This document shows positions 1 through 7,441 of a stretch of 9,456 bases of DNA, piece after piece (position 1 is the stretch's first letter; each line of letters begins with the position of its first letter). A program made the translations under genes and the position numbers. The notes under the pieces were generated by a model, which saw only the letters and a program-made list of their open reading frames with translations, did not search any database and was not told the origin of the DNA. The stretch is from UBA11891 sp003533785. GTDB taxonomy: Bacteria > Bacteroidota > Bacteroidia > Flavobacteriales > Flavobacteriaceae. Where the stretch lies: contig CATFEX010000014.1 in the NCBI GenBank assembly GCA_949511625.1, forward strand, positions 1-9,456, in the 5' to 3' direction.

Positions 1-1
1 A

Positions 2-142
2 ATTGTAGTAGACAAAAAAAGCTTGTTGTATTTGATTGGTACCACGTTAGAATATTCAGGGGGACTCAATGGCAAGGGTTTTGTATTTAATAATCCCAAC
101 GCTCAGCGTACTTGTGGATGTGGAGAGAGTTTTTCACTTTAA
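2..142 (+). CDS. A-type iron-sulfur carrier (SufA/IscA/HesB-like), 3' end only
   Basis: The open frame from base 2 to the TAA at 140-142 gives the last 46 residues of a HesB/IscA-family protein; the start and first half lie outside the window. The visible tail contains the family's SGGLNGKGFVFNNP stretch and ends in TCGCGESFSL. The paired cysteines of the CGCG motif, with a third cysteine expected in the missing part, are the cluster or iron ligands in this family. A-type proteins accept clusters from SufBCD and hand them to target proteins in the cytoplasm. The stop is 8 bp before the sufB start, so it is probably a promoter-proximal gene of the operon. I leave the symbol blank because sufA, iscA and erpA types cannot be separated from the tail; its position before sufB favours sufA. 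Confidence 0.9.
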   Translation: MVVDKKSLLYLIGTTLEYSGGLNGKGFVFNNPNAQRTCGCGESFSL

Positions 143-150
143 TAAAAAAA

Positions 151-1596
151 ATGGCCTACACTGAAGAAGAATTAAAAAAAGAACTGGAAAGTAAGGAGTA
201 CGAATACGGTTTTTATACTGATATAGAAGCAGATACTTTTCCAATAGGACTTAGTGAAGAAATTGTCCGTAAAATTTCACATAAAAAACAAGAACCCGAG
301 TGGATGACTGAATGGCGTTTGGAAGCGTTTCGTATTTGGCAGCAAATGAAAGAGCCGAATTGGCCCAATGTGAGCTATGAAAAACCAGACTATCAAGCCA
401 TATCGTATTATTCAGCGCCAAAGAAAAAAGACAAATACGAAAGTCTAGACGAGGTAGACCCTGAACTCCTAGAAACATTTAACAAACTGGGTATCTCTAT
501 TGACGAGCAAAAGAAATTGGCAGGGGTAGCGGTGGATATTGTGATGGACTCTGTGTCAGTAGCAACCACATTTAAAGATACTTTGGCAGAAAAAGGCATT
601 ATTTTTTGTTCGATTTCTGAAGCCATTAAAGAACATCCCGAATTGGTCCGACAGTACATAGGATCGGTAGTCCCTCCTAAAGACAATTATTTTGCAGCAC
701 TGAATTCAGCTGTATTTTCTGATGGCTCATTTTGCTACATTCCTAAAGGAGTTCAGTGTCCAATGGAACTATCGACCTACTTCCGAATCAATCAAGCAGG
801 AACGGGACAGTTCGAACGCACACTTGTCATTGCAGATGAGAGTAGCTATGTGAGTTATTTGGAAGGATGCACAGCTCCTTCTAGAGACGAAAATCAATTG
901 CATGCTGCTGTAGTAGAATTGGTGGCCATGGACCGCGCTGAAATAAAATATTCAACCGTACAGAATTGGTATCCTGGGGATAAAAACGGAAAAGGAGGCG
1001 TTTTTAATTTTGTAACCAAAAGAGGACTTTGCCACAACCATTCCAAAATATCCTGGACTCAGGTAGAAACTGGTTCCGCCGTGACTTGGAAATATCCTTC
1101 CTGCATTCTAAAAGGAGATCACTCCATCGGAGAATTTTATTCTATTGCTGTTACGAATAACTACCAGCAAGCGGATACAGGAACCAAAATGATTCATCTG
1201 GGTAAAAACACCCGAAGTACAATCATATCCAAAGGAATTTCAGCAGGAAAATCTCAGAACAGCTACCGAGGTCTGGTTCAGGTCAATTCCAGAGCTAAAA
1301 ATGCACGAAACTTTTCACAGTGCGATAGCCTCCTGATGGGAAATGATTGCGGAGCGCACACGTTTCCCTATATCGAAACTCAAAATAATTCTGCACAGAT
1401 AGAACACGAGGCGACTACCAGTAAAATAGGCGAAGACCAAATTTTTTATTGCAACCAACGAGGTATCGATACTGAAAAAGCTATAGCCTTGATTGTTAAT
1501 GGATTTAGCAAAGAAGTACTTAACAAACTTCCAATGGAGTTTGCTGTTGAAGCTCAAAAATTATTAGAAATTTCCCTCGAAGGTTCCGTGGGATAA
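151..1596 (+). CDS. sufB: Fe-S cluster assembly scaffold protein SufB
   Basis: This 481-residue protein is the SufB subunit of the cytoplasmic SufBC2D scaffold on which new clusters are built from SufE-delivered sulfur. The family core is seen as FCYIPKGVQCPMELSTYFRI (about 194-213), YLEGCTAPSRDENQLHAAVVE (about 236-256) and NFSQCDSLLMG (387-397). C240, C391 and E420 match, with a constant offset of 14, the E. coli residues C254, C405 and E434 needed for sulfur transfer and cluster assembly. I chose ATG 151 because MAYTEEELKKELE is the usual flavobacterial N-terminus. The frame stays open back to a TTG at 112, but that extension (WMWREFF...) overlaps the end of the A-type carrier gene and is not family-like. 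No Shine-Dalgarno is present, only an A-rich run before the ATG. sufC follows after 10 bp. Confidence 0.97.
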   Translation: MAYTEEELKKELESKEYEYGFYTDIEADTFPIGLSEEIVRKISHKKQEPEWMTEWRLEAFRIWQQMKEPNWPNVSYEKPDYQAISYYSAPKKKDKYESLDEVDPELLETFNKLGISIDEQKKLAGVAVDIVMDSVSVATTFKDTLAEKGIIFCSISEAIKEHPELVRQYIGSVVPPKDNYFAALNSAVFSDGSFCYIPKGVQCPMELSTYFRINQAGTGQFERTLVIADESSYVSYLEGCTAPSRDENQLHAAVVELVAMDRAEIKYSTVQNWYPGDKNGKGGVFNFVTKRGLCHNHSKISWTQVETGSAVTWKYPSCILKGDHSIGEFYSIAVTNNYQQADTGTKMIHLGKNTRSTIISKGISAGKSQNSYRGLVQVNSRAKNARNFSQCDSLLMGNDCGAHTFPYIETQNNSAQIEHEATTSKIGEDQIFYCNQRGIDTEKAIALIVNGFSKEVLNKLPMEFAVEAQKLLEISLEGSVG

Positions 1597-1606
1597 AACA
1601 AGCCGT

Positions 1607-2359
1607 ATGCTTACAATTGAAAACTTGCATGCCGAGGTGGAAGACAAAGGCATTCTCAAAGGAATAGATCTAGATGTTAAAGCAGGAGAGATCCATGCTA
1701 TTATGGGCCCTAATGGTTCTGGTAAAAGTACTTTATCATCTGTGATTGCAGGAAATGAAGGATATGAAGTAACTCAAGGAAATATTCTCTTTCGAGGAGA
1801 AGAGATCAACGACATGAGTCCTGAAGAACGTGCTCATAAGGGAATTTTTCTTTCGTTTCAGTATCCCGTTGAAATTCCTGGAGTCTCTGTAACTAACTTT
1901 ATCAAAACAGCTCTCAACGCCCAACGCAAAGCGAGTGGAAAAGAAGACATGCCAGCCGGAGAAATGCTTAAAAAAATCCGAGAAAAATCTTCTATGTTGA
2001 GCATTGATTCCAAATTTCTTTCTCGCTCTCTCAATCAAGGTTTTTCCGGGGGTGAGAAAAAAAGAAACGAGATATTTCAAATGGCGATGATGGAACCCCA
2101 GCTGGCCATCTTAGACGAAACAGATTCGGGCTTGGATATCGATGCCTTGAAAATAGTAGCGGATGGGGTAAATGCGTTGCGAACAGATGAAAACGCAACT
2201 ATTGTTATTACTCATTACCAGCGTCTTTTGGAGTACATTGTCCCCGACTTTGTCCATGTTTTGTACGATGGAAAAATTGTCAAATCAGGAACAAAAGAGT
2301 TGGCCAAAGAATTGGAGGCCAAAGGATATGACTGGATCAAACAAGAAGTGACTGACTAA
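1607..2359 (+). CDS. sufC: SUF system ABC-type ATPase SufC
   Basis: A 250-residue soluble ABC ATPase, the usual SufC length, with no membrane segments. Walker A is GPNGSGKS (34-41, K40), the Q-loop glutamine is Q85 in LSFQYP, the signature is FSGGEKKR (146-153), Walker B leads to LDETDSGLD with catalytic E171, and the switch histidine is H203. The ETDSGLD form rather than EPTSGLD is typical of SufC. In the SufBC2D complex, ATP-driven dimerisation of SufC opens the SufB-SufD interface for cluster assembly. The start ATG gives the standard MLTIENLHA opening. The TAA stop shares one base with the sufD ATG (TAATG, 2357-2361), suggesting coupled translation and balanced production of the subunits. 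Confidence 0.97.
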   Translation: MLTIENLHAEVEDKGILKGIDLDVKAGEIHAIMGPNGSGKSTLSSVIAGNEGYEVTQGNILFRGEEINDMSPEERAHKGIFLSFQYPVEIPGVSVTNFIKTALNAQRKASGKEDMPAGEMLKKIREKSSMLSIDSKFLSRSLNQGFSGGEKKRNEIFQMAMMEPQLAILDETDSGLDIDALKIVADGVNALRTDENATIVITHYQRLLEYIVPDFVHVLYDGKIVKSGTKELAKELEAKGYDWIKQEVTD

Positions 2360-3675
2360 TGGATTTGAAAGACAAACTGCTAGATTCTCATATTGCTTTT
2401 GAGGAGGAATTAGGTCCCAAAGACAGTATTCAAAAGCTTCGCAATCAGGCATTAAAGACCTTTGAAGCAAAGGGGTTCCCATCCAAAAAACTGGAGGCTT
2501 GGAAGTACACTTCTTTAAATAGTTTGATTCAAGATGATTATTTATTATTTCCTAAATCGGAGAAAGCGGTTGCTCTAAATGAAATAAAACATGTATTTCT
2601 ATACGAAGTCGACACCTATAAAGTTGTATTTATTGATGGGATTCACAGCCCTTTTCTTTCCGACACCACCCACGATGGTCTGGACGTTTGCCTCCTTTCT
2701 GCAGCCCTTTCCAAACCGAAATACAGTGAGCTTATCAAGCAGTATTTCGGTTCAGTAGCTGACAAAGAAGAAAACATGACAGCTCTCAATACTTCCTACG
2801 CTCGTGAAGGAGCTTATATCTACATCCCTCCTTCTGTGGTGGCTGAAAAACCCATTGAAATCATTCATTTATCTACAGGTGATCATGGGCCCGTTTGGTT
2901 GCAGCCTAGAAACTTAATAGTGGTGGATACCAATGCCCAAGTGCAGATTGTAGAACGCCATCAGAGCTTACTAGAACATCAGGTGGTCACCAATTCAGTA
3001 ACGGAATTAATAGCGCACCAAGAAGCCTTAGTTGATTATTATAAAATCCAAAATGACTTGGATTCAGCTTCTTTAATTGACAACACCTATATCGCACAAG
3101 ACAAAAACAGCCATGTAAGTGTTCATACTTTTTCATTCGGAGGAAAAATTACTCGTAATAATTTGAATTTTTACCAAAGAGGAGAACACATCAATTCTAC
3201 CCTTAAAGGGATTACTCTTTTGCAGGGTAAACAACACGTTGACCACAATACTTTGGTTCACCATGCTCAGCCCAATTGCGAGAGCCATCAAGATTATAAA
3301 GGAATCTTTTCAGATCGGTCGATTGGCGTATTCAATGGAAAAATATTAGTCGATAAAATTGCGCAAAAAACCAATGCATTTCAGCAAAATAACAATGTTA
3401 TTCTCAATGATAAAGCCAAGGTTAATACCAAACCACAGTTAGAGATTTTTGCCGATGATGTGCGTTGTTCACATGGGTGTACTATCGGACAACTCGATGA
3501 AGAAGCCCTTTTCTATCTTCGGTCCCGCGGGATTCCAAAGAAAGAAGCTAAAGGTTTGATGACCTATGCTTTTGCCAATAATGTCTTGCAAAGTGTTCAA
3601 ATTCCTACCTTGAAAAAAAGAATCAATAAGCTTATCGCAAATAAATTGGGAGTCAATCTAGGATTTGATTTATGA
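2359..3675 (+). CDS. sufD: Fe-S cluster assembly protein SufD
   Basis: A 438-residue SufB paralogue that pairs with SufB in the SufBC2D scaffold and is linked to iron entry. The C-terminal beta-helical core is clear: QRGEHINSTLKG (273-284), HAQPNCESHQDYKGIFSD (about 302-319), QKTNAFQQNNNVILND (336-351) and the ADDVRCSHGCTIGQLDEEALFYL region (365-387). C370 and H372 correspond to E. coli C358 and H360; the histidine is required in E. coli for cluster assembly. The N-terminal part (1-130) is more divergent, as usual, but includes the SKKLEAWKYTS motif (42-52) common in SufD. It starts inside the sufC stop and its TGA overlaps the sufS start by 4 bp (ATGA, 3672-3675). Confidence 0.96.
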   Translation: MDLKDKLLDSHIAFEEELGPKDSIQKLRNQALKTFEAKGFPSKKLEAWKYTSLNSLIQDDYLLFPKSEKAVALNEIKHVFLYEVDTYKVVFIDGIHSPFLSDTTHDGLDVCLLSAALSKPKYSELIKQYFGSVADKEENMTALNTSYAREGAYIYIPPSVVAEKPIEIIHLSTGDHGPVWLQPRNLIVVDTNAQVQIVERHQSLLEHQVVTNSVTELIAHQEALVDYYKIQNDLDSASLIDNTYIAQDKNSHVSVHTFSFGGKITRNNLNFYQRGEHINSTLKGITLLQGKQHVDHNTLVHHAQPNCESHQDYKGIFSDRSIGVFNGKILVDKIAQKTNAFQQNNNVILNDKAKVNTKPQLEIFADDVRCSHGCTIGQLDEEALFYLRSRGIPKKEAKGLMTYAFANNVLQSVQIPTLKKRINKLIANKLGVNLGFDL

Positions 3676-4889
3676 AAGACCGAGTAATAGACATACGCAA
3701 TGATTTTCCTATTCTCAATCGAGAAGTGAATGGGAACCCGCTTGTTTATCTAGACAATGCGGCTACCTCACAAACGCCACAAGCAGTGATTGATGTTATT
3801 TCGGATTATTATTCCAGATACAATGCCAATATTCATCGAGGTGTCCACGCTTTGAGTCAAGAAGCCACCGATGCTTACGAAAAAGCTCGACACACCCTCC
3901 AAATACATTTCAATGCAGCGCATGCTCAAGAAGTTATTTTCACTTCTGGGACCACGCACAGTATCAATATTATTGCTTCCGGTTATGCTGAACTGCTCAA
4001 TCCTGACGATGAGCTGTTAATTTCTGCCTTGGAACATCATTCGAATATTGTTCCTTGGCAAATGCTATGCGAGAAAACAGGAGCCCAGCTCAAAGTAATA
4101 CCCATGCTTTCTGATGGAACTTTAGATCTAGAGGCCTACTCAAATCTGTTGAGTAATCGAACCCAGCTAGTCTTTGTCAATCACGTGTCCAATGCATTGG
4201 GAACTGTTAATCCACTGAAATTGATAATTGAAAAAGCCCATGAGGTTGATGCCAAAGTTCTAGTAGATGGCGCACAAGCAGCACCTCATATCATAACAGA
4301 TCTCCAAGCACTCGACATTGATTATTATGTAACTTCAGCTCATAAACTGTGTGGCCCTACGGGAGTTGGGATGCTCTATGGTAAGTCAGAACTCCTAAAT
4401 GTCTTACCCCCCTATCAAGGGGGAGGAGAGATGATTGCCACCGTTACATTTGAAAAAACAACCTATGCAGACTTACCCCACAAATTTGAAGCGGGGACGC
4501 CAAACATTGCAGGGGGAATTGCTTTCGGGAGTGCCTTGGATTATATGAATTCGATTGGATTGAATGCCATAGCAGCCTACGAGCAAGAGTTACTCACCTA
4601 TGCCACAGAGCAACTTAAGGCTATCGAAGGGTTACGTATCTACGGAGAAGCTTCCGAAAAAACGGCAGTGATTTCTTTTCTAGTGGGGGATATTCACCCC
4701 TATGATATGGGTAGCTTGTTGGATAAAATGGGGATCGCTGTTCGAACCGGTCATCATTGCGCCCAGCCCATTATGGATTTTTTCCAGATTCCAGGAACCA
4801 TTAGGGCTTCCTTTTCCTTTTATAACACCTTCGAAGAAGTAGATCGATTGGTCGCAGGAGTTAAAAAAGCAAAAATGATGTTAGAATAA
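3672..4889 (+). CDS. sufS: Cysteine desulfurase SufS (group II, PLP-dependent)
   Basis: A 405-residue fold-type I PLP enzyme converting L-cysteine to L-alanine and a protein-bound persulfide. LDNAATSQTP (27-36) is the N-terminal signature. H123 should stack on PLP, D199 and Q202 contact the cofactor, K225 in TSAHKLCGPTG is the Schiff-base lysine, C363 in RTGHHCAQP is the persulfide-forming cysteine and R378 binds the substrate carboxylate. These are one residue before the E. coli SufS equivalents (K226, C364, R379). The short loop around C363 and the sequence near 250-268 fit group II enzymes, which need a SufE-type acceptor; sufE is the next gene, 17 bp downstream. Residues 91-95 read TSGTT where E. 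coli SufS has an RGTT motif; I take this as lineage variation. The start overlaps the sufD stop. Confidence 0.97.
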   Translation: MKDRVIDIRNDFPILNREVNGNPLVYLDNAATSQTPQAVIDVISDYYSRYNANIHRGVHALSQEATDAYEKARHTLQIHFNAAHAQEVIFTSGTTHSINIIASGYAELLNPDDELLISALEHHSNIVPWQMLCEKTGAQLKVIPMLSDGTLDLEAYSNLLSNRTQLVFVNHVSNALGTVNPLKLIIEKAHEVDAKVLVDGAQAAPHIITDLQALDIDYYVTSAHKLCGPTGVGMLYGKSELLNVLPPYQGGGEMIATVTFEKTTYADLPHKFEAGTPNIAGGIAFGSALDYMNSIGLNAIAAYEQELLTYATEQLKAIEGLRIYGEASEKTAVISFLVGDIHPYDMGSLLDKMGIAVRTGHHCAQPIMDFFQIPGTIRASFSFYNTFEEVDRLVAGVKKAKMMLE

Positions 4890-4906
4890 TTTCTAAATTT
4901 AGTTTA

Positions 4907-5332
4907 GTGGCAGACATACAAACCATACAAAATGAAATCGTAGAGGAGTTTTCTTTTTTCGAAGATTGGATGCAACGTTACGAGCACATGATCGAATTAG
5001 GTAAGTCACTTCCCTTGATTCATTCGGAGTTTAAAACGGAAGAAAATATCATCAAAGGATGCCAAAGCAAAGTTTGGATTCATGCCGAACTGGATCAAGA
5101 ACAATTGGTTTTTACAGCCGATTCTGATGCCATTATTACAAAGGGAATCATTGCACTTCTGATTCGTGTATTTTCACATCAACCCCCAGCGGCAATTATG
5201 GAAGCTGACACTGGATTTATTGATAAAATTGGTCTGAAAGAACATTTATCTCCCACACGAGCCAATGGTCTTTTATCGATGATTAAGCAAATGAAAATGT
5301 ATGCTATTGCCTTCCAAACTCAATTAAACTAA
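4907..5332 (+). CDS. sufE: Sulfur acceptor protein SufE
   Basis: A 141-residue SufE-fold protein that takes persulfide sulfur from SufS C363 and passes it to SufB. The family pattern is seen in order: EEFSFFEDWMQRYEHMIELG (13-32), LGKSLP (31-36), then IIKGCQSKVW (48-57) with acceptor C52 (E. coli C51), followed by a hydrophobic segment ITKGIIALLIRVF (about 76-88) and SPTRANGLLSMI near the C-terminus. The start is GTG 4907: no ATG lies between the sufS stop and this point, and the next in-frame ATG codes for M22 inside the conserved N-terminal helix, which would remove essential sequence. The 17 bp gap after sufS is the longest between genes of this operon and contains no visible hairpin or Shine-Dalgarno. 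Confidence 0.95.
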   Translation: MADIQTIQNEIVEEFSFFEDWMQRYEHMIELGKSLPLIHSEFKTEENIIKGCQSKVWIHAELDQEQLVFTADSDAIITKGIIALLIRVFSHQPPAAIMEADTGFIDKIGLKEHLSPTRANGLLSMIKQMKMYAIAFQTQLN

Positions 5333-5338
5333 TTTCAT

Positions 5339-5665
5339 ATGGTGGATACTACGAAAGAAACTCAAAACCTAGGAGAAAAAATAGTTCGTATACTAAAAAC
5401 AGTCTACGACCCAGAAATACCTGTTGATATATACGAATTAGGATTGATCTATGACGTTTTTGTAAATGAAGCCGATGAAGTCAAAGTATTAATGACATTA
5501 ACCACTCCTAATTGTCCTGTGGCAGAAACATTACCTCAAGAAGTGGAGGAAAAAGTAAAATCTTTAGATGAGGTTAAAGATGCTGAGGTTGAAATAACAT
5601 TCGATCCGCCCTGGACACAAGATCTAATGAGTGAAGAAGCCAAATTGGAATTGGGATTGTTGTAA
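5339..5665 (+). CDS. sufT: SufT-like Fe-S maturation factor (MIP18/DUF59 family)
   Basis: A 108-residue protein made almost only of a MIP18 (DUF59) domain. Visible family motifs are VYDPEIPVDIYELGLIYDV (22-40), MTLTTPNCPVAETLP (52-66) with conserved C59, and the terminal ITFDPPWTQDLMSEEAKLELG (86-106). SufT proteins in SUF operons, studied mainly in Gram-positive bacteria, help mature iron-sulfur proteins rather than form part of the scaffold; the eukaryotic relative (MIP18/CIAO2) acts in the cytosolic targeting complex. The PaaD-like alternative is disfavoured because there is no C-terminal cysteine-rich zinc segment and no phenylacetate genes nearby. It starts 6 bp after sufE and is followed by the DUF2480 ATG after 1 bp. 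The role in this organism is inferred from family and position. Confidence 0.92.
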   Translation: MVDTTKETQNLGEKIVRILKTVYDPEIPVDIYELGLIYDVFVNEADEVKVLMTLTTPNCPVAETLPQEVEEKVKSLDEVKDAEVEITFDPPWTQDLMSEEAKLELGLL

Positions 5666-5666
5666 G

Positions 5667-6170
5667 ATGGGAGAAATTGTCAATCGGGTTGCTAGTAGTT
5701 CGTTGATTACAGTGGATCTTGAAGAGCTGCGACCAGAAGGGAAACGACATCTAATTGATATTTCTCATTGGCTCGAATCTGGCTTTATTCTTCGTGAAAA
5801 AGAATTCCGTCAAACCCTGTCTGAACACGCATGGTCTCAATATAAAAATGCATTTGTGGCTGTGGACTGCACTACAGAAGCGGTACTTCCAGCATGGGCG
5901 TCTCTACTGGTGGCTACGTATTTGCAAGATGCACAGCAGGTAGTGTGGGGTAACGGTATGGCCTTGGAACAATCTCTTTTTTCCAAGGCCATTGAAAATC
6001 TGGATATTACTCTCTATCAAGACCAACCCCTAATTATTAAAGGGTGTTCAGACGCGACTGTTCCACAAGCCGCCTATTTGCAATTGATTCGTAAACTTCA
6101 ACCAGTGGCAAAAAGTTTATTTTTTGGAGAGGCTTGTTCCTCAGTTCCTCTATACAAGGCAAAAAAATAA
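5667..6170 (+). CDS. DUF2480 family protein, SUF-operon associated, function unknown
   Basis: This 167-residue soluble protein matches the DUF2480 family as I remember it: EIVNRVASSSL at 3-13, a middle segment with VAVDCTTEAVLPAWA (64-78), IIKGCSDATVPQAAY (123-137), and the terminal LQPVAKSLFFGEACSSVPLYK (144-164). The family is reported from Bacteroidota and has no established function. There is no signal peptide or membrane segment, so it should be cytoplasmic. Its only three cysteines, C68, C127 and C157, each precede a proline (at +7, +6 and +4), and the first two sit in similar C-x5/6-P-x2-A contexts that resemble an internal repeat. ATG 5667 is chosen because it gives the family N-terminus and lies 1 bp after the sufT stop; an upstream in-frame ATG at 5631 would extend into sufT. 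A role in cluster or sulfur handling is inferred from position and cysteines only. Confidence 0.88.
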   Translation: MGEIVNRVASSSLITVDLEELRPEGKRHLIDISHWLESGFILREKEFRQTLSEHAWSQYKNAFVAVDCTTEAVLPAWASLLVATYLQDAQQVVWGNGMALEQSLFSKAIENLDITLYQDQPLIIKGCSDATVPQAAYLQLIRKLQPVAKSLFFGEACSSVPLYKAKK

Positions 6171-7441
6171 TGGCATTGTCCCCTCGCACCCTGGTTATTT
6201 TAACCTACTACTGGCCGCCTTCTGGAGGGTCAGGAGTACAGCGATGGGTTTACTTCTCTCATTATTTAAAAAAAATTGGTTGGGAACCTATAGTTATAAC
6301 TGTAGAAGCTAAACAAGCCGCTTACCCCCAGCAAGATCAAACCCTAGAAGCAGGGGTCCAGGATATTGAAGTAATTCGTACAGAAACAAAAGATCCTTTG
6401 CATTGGTATGTAAGGTGGATAGGCAAAGGCAATATGCCGCAAGGAGAAGTTCCAAGGCAAAATATTCTTCAAAAAGGAGCAGCTTTTATTCGGGGTAATT
6501 TTTATGTACCCGATGCCCGTAAGGGTTGGGTTCCCTTCGCAAGTTCAGCATTGGAAAACATATTGAAAACCAAAAAAATAGACTGGGTGATCAGTACAGG
6601 TCCTCCCCATTCTACTCATCTTGCTGTGGGTGGTTTAAAAGAAAAATACAATTTTCGATGGTTAGTCGATTTTCGTGATCCCTGGTCAGACCTATTTTAC
6701 AATCAACAGTTGTACCGTGGGTCTATTGCAAAGCGAAAGGACAGTCGGCTCGAGAGAAAGGTTCTGCAAGAGGCTGATGCAGTTCTAACCACATTGGGAG
6801 GGACCTTACACGACAACTTGCGTAGCAAGGCTCCAAAGCAGCAATTCTTCGCCCTGCCCAATGGATTTGATTCTAAGGCTATCGAAGCCTATCAAAGAAA
6901 GAATCTAAAAGGCGAATTTCATCTTGTTTACACTGGATTATTAACCCGAAACCAAGCCTATCCTGCCTTGGTTAACGCACTTAGCCAAATCGAAATATCC
7001 ATACCTATTCGCTTTTCAATCGCAGGTCAAATCGACCCCGAAATTTTGGATGAAATAAATAAAAAACTCCCAGAAGTTAAACTTGAATACAAAGGGTATT
7101 TACCTCACGGAGAAGCATTGGCCTTGATGCATACAGCCGACCTTCTGCTCAATTTTATTTTTGAAGGAGCAGATTCTCAAATGATATCGGGGAAGCTGTT
7201 GGAATATATGGCTATTGGAGTACCAGTCCTATCTCTAGGTAATCCCAAATCAGAAGCGGGGCGCCTGTTGGGAAAAGGAAGTGCTTCTGCAATGATTACG
7301 GCAACAGACATTCCTTCAATAATTACTTTTATTAGAAAGGCAGCAAACCAAAAAGGGCATTGGGAAAACGAATTTTCTGATCGACAACAATGGAGCCGGG
7401 AGGCTATTTCTGAACGCTTGGTTACTGAAATACTCAATTAG
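6170..7441 (+). CDS. Glycosyltransferase, GT4-like (GT-B fold)
   Basis: A 423-residue protein with the two-domain GT-B layout. The N-terminal domain opens with VILTYYWPPSGGSGVQRW (9-26), whose glycine-rich loop is typical of GT4-like enzymes of Bacteroidota; VISTGPPHSTHLAVGGL (140-156) and LVDFRDPWSD (165-174) are further landmarks of this subgroup. The C-terminal donor-binding half begins near LVYTGLL (252-258) and holds SGKLLEYMAIGVPVLS (340-355). E345 is the second glutamate of the EX7E motif, but the first position is Q337. There is no signal peptide, so it should work at the cytoplasmic face on cell-surface glycan or lipid-linked sugars; donor and acceptor cannot be read. Its ATG overlaps the DUF2480 TAA (TAATG, 6168-6172). 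An alternative upstream start at 6134 would run through the DUF2480 C-terminus and is disfavoured. It ends overlapping the convergent peptidase gene by 4 bp. Confidence 0.9.
   Translation: MALSPRTLVILTYYWPPSGGSGVQRWVYFSHYLKKIGWEPIVITVEAKQAAYPQQDQTLEAGVQDIEVIRTETKDPLHWYVRWIGKGNMPQGEVPRQNILQKGAAFIRGNFYVPDARKGWVPFASSALENILKTKKIDWVISTGPPHSTHLAVGGLKEKYNFRWLVDFRDPWSDLFYNQQLYRGSIAKRKDSRLERKVLQEADAVLTTLGGTLHDNLRSKAPKQQFFALPNGFDSKAIEAYQRKNLKGEFHLVYTGLLTRNQAYPALVNALSQIEISIPIRFSIAGQIDPEILDEINKKLPEVKLEYKGYLPHGEALALMHTADLLLNFIFEGADSQMISGKLLEYMAIGVPVLSLGNPKSEAGRLLGKGSASAMITATDIPSIITFIRKAANQKGHWENEFSDRQQWSREAISERLVTEILN
7438..7441. other. Convergent stop-codon overlap
   Basis: The four bases TTAG carry the end of both genes: TAG (7439-7441) stops the glycosyltransferase on the plus strand and TTA (7438-7440, read as TAA on the minus strand) stops the peptidase. 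There is no intergenic space and no T-rich hairpin on either side, so transcripts from both sides probably overlap at their 3' ends. Confidence 0.95.

Noticed and set aside
112..150. N-terminal extension of sufB from TTG 112
   Set aside because: It overlaps the coding end of the A-type carrier gene and encodes residues not found in SufB; ATG 151 gives the family N-terminus.
1736..2080. 114-codon minus-strand open frame opposite sufC
   Set aside because: Antisense shadow of a strongly conserved ABC ATPase; the translated sequence shows no domain.
4392..4428. C-run and G-run inverted repeat (CCCCC/GGGGG) with flanking CTCCT/AGGAG
   Set aside because: It is inside sufS and encodes the conserved PPYQGGGE stretch; there is no T-run and the outer arms are unequally spaced, so it is not a terminator.
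5631..5666. Upstream ATG 5631 for the DUF2480 gene
   Set aside because: The extra 12 residues are translated from the end of sufT in another frame; ATG 5667 gives the conserved N-terminus.
5755..5943. 62-codon open frame within the DUF2480 gene
   Set aside because: Out-of-frame shadow with no recognisable motif and no start signal.
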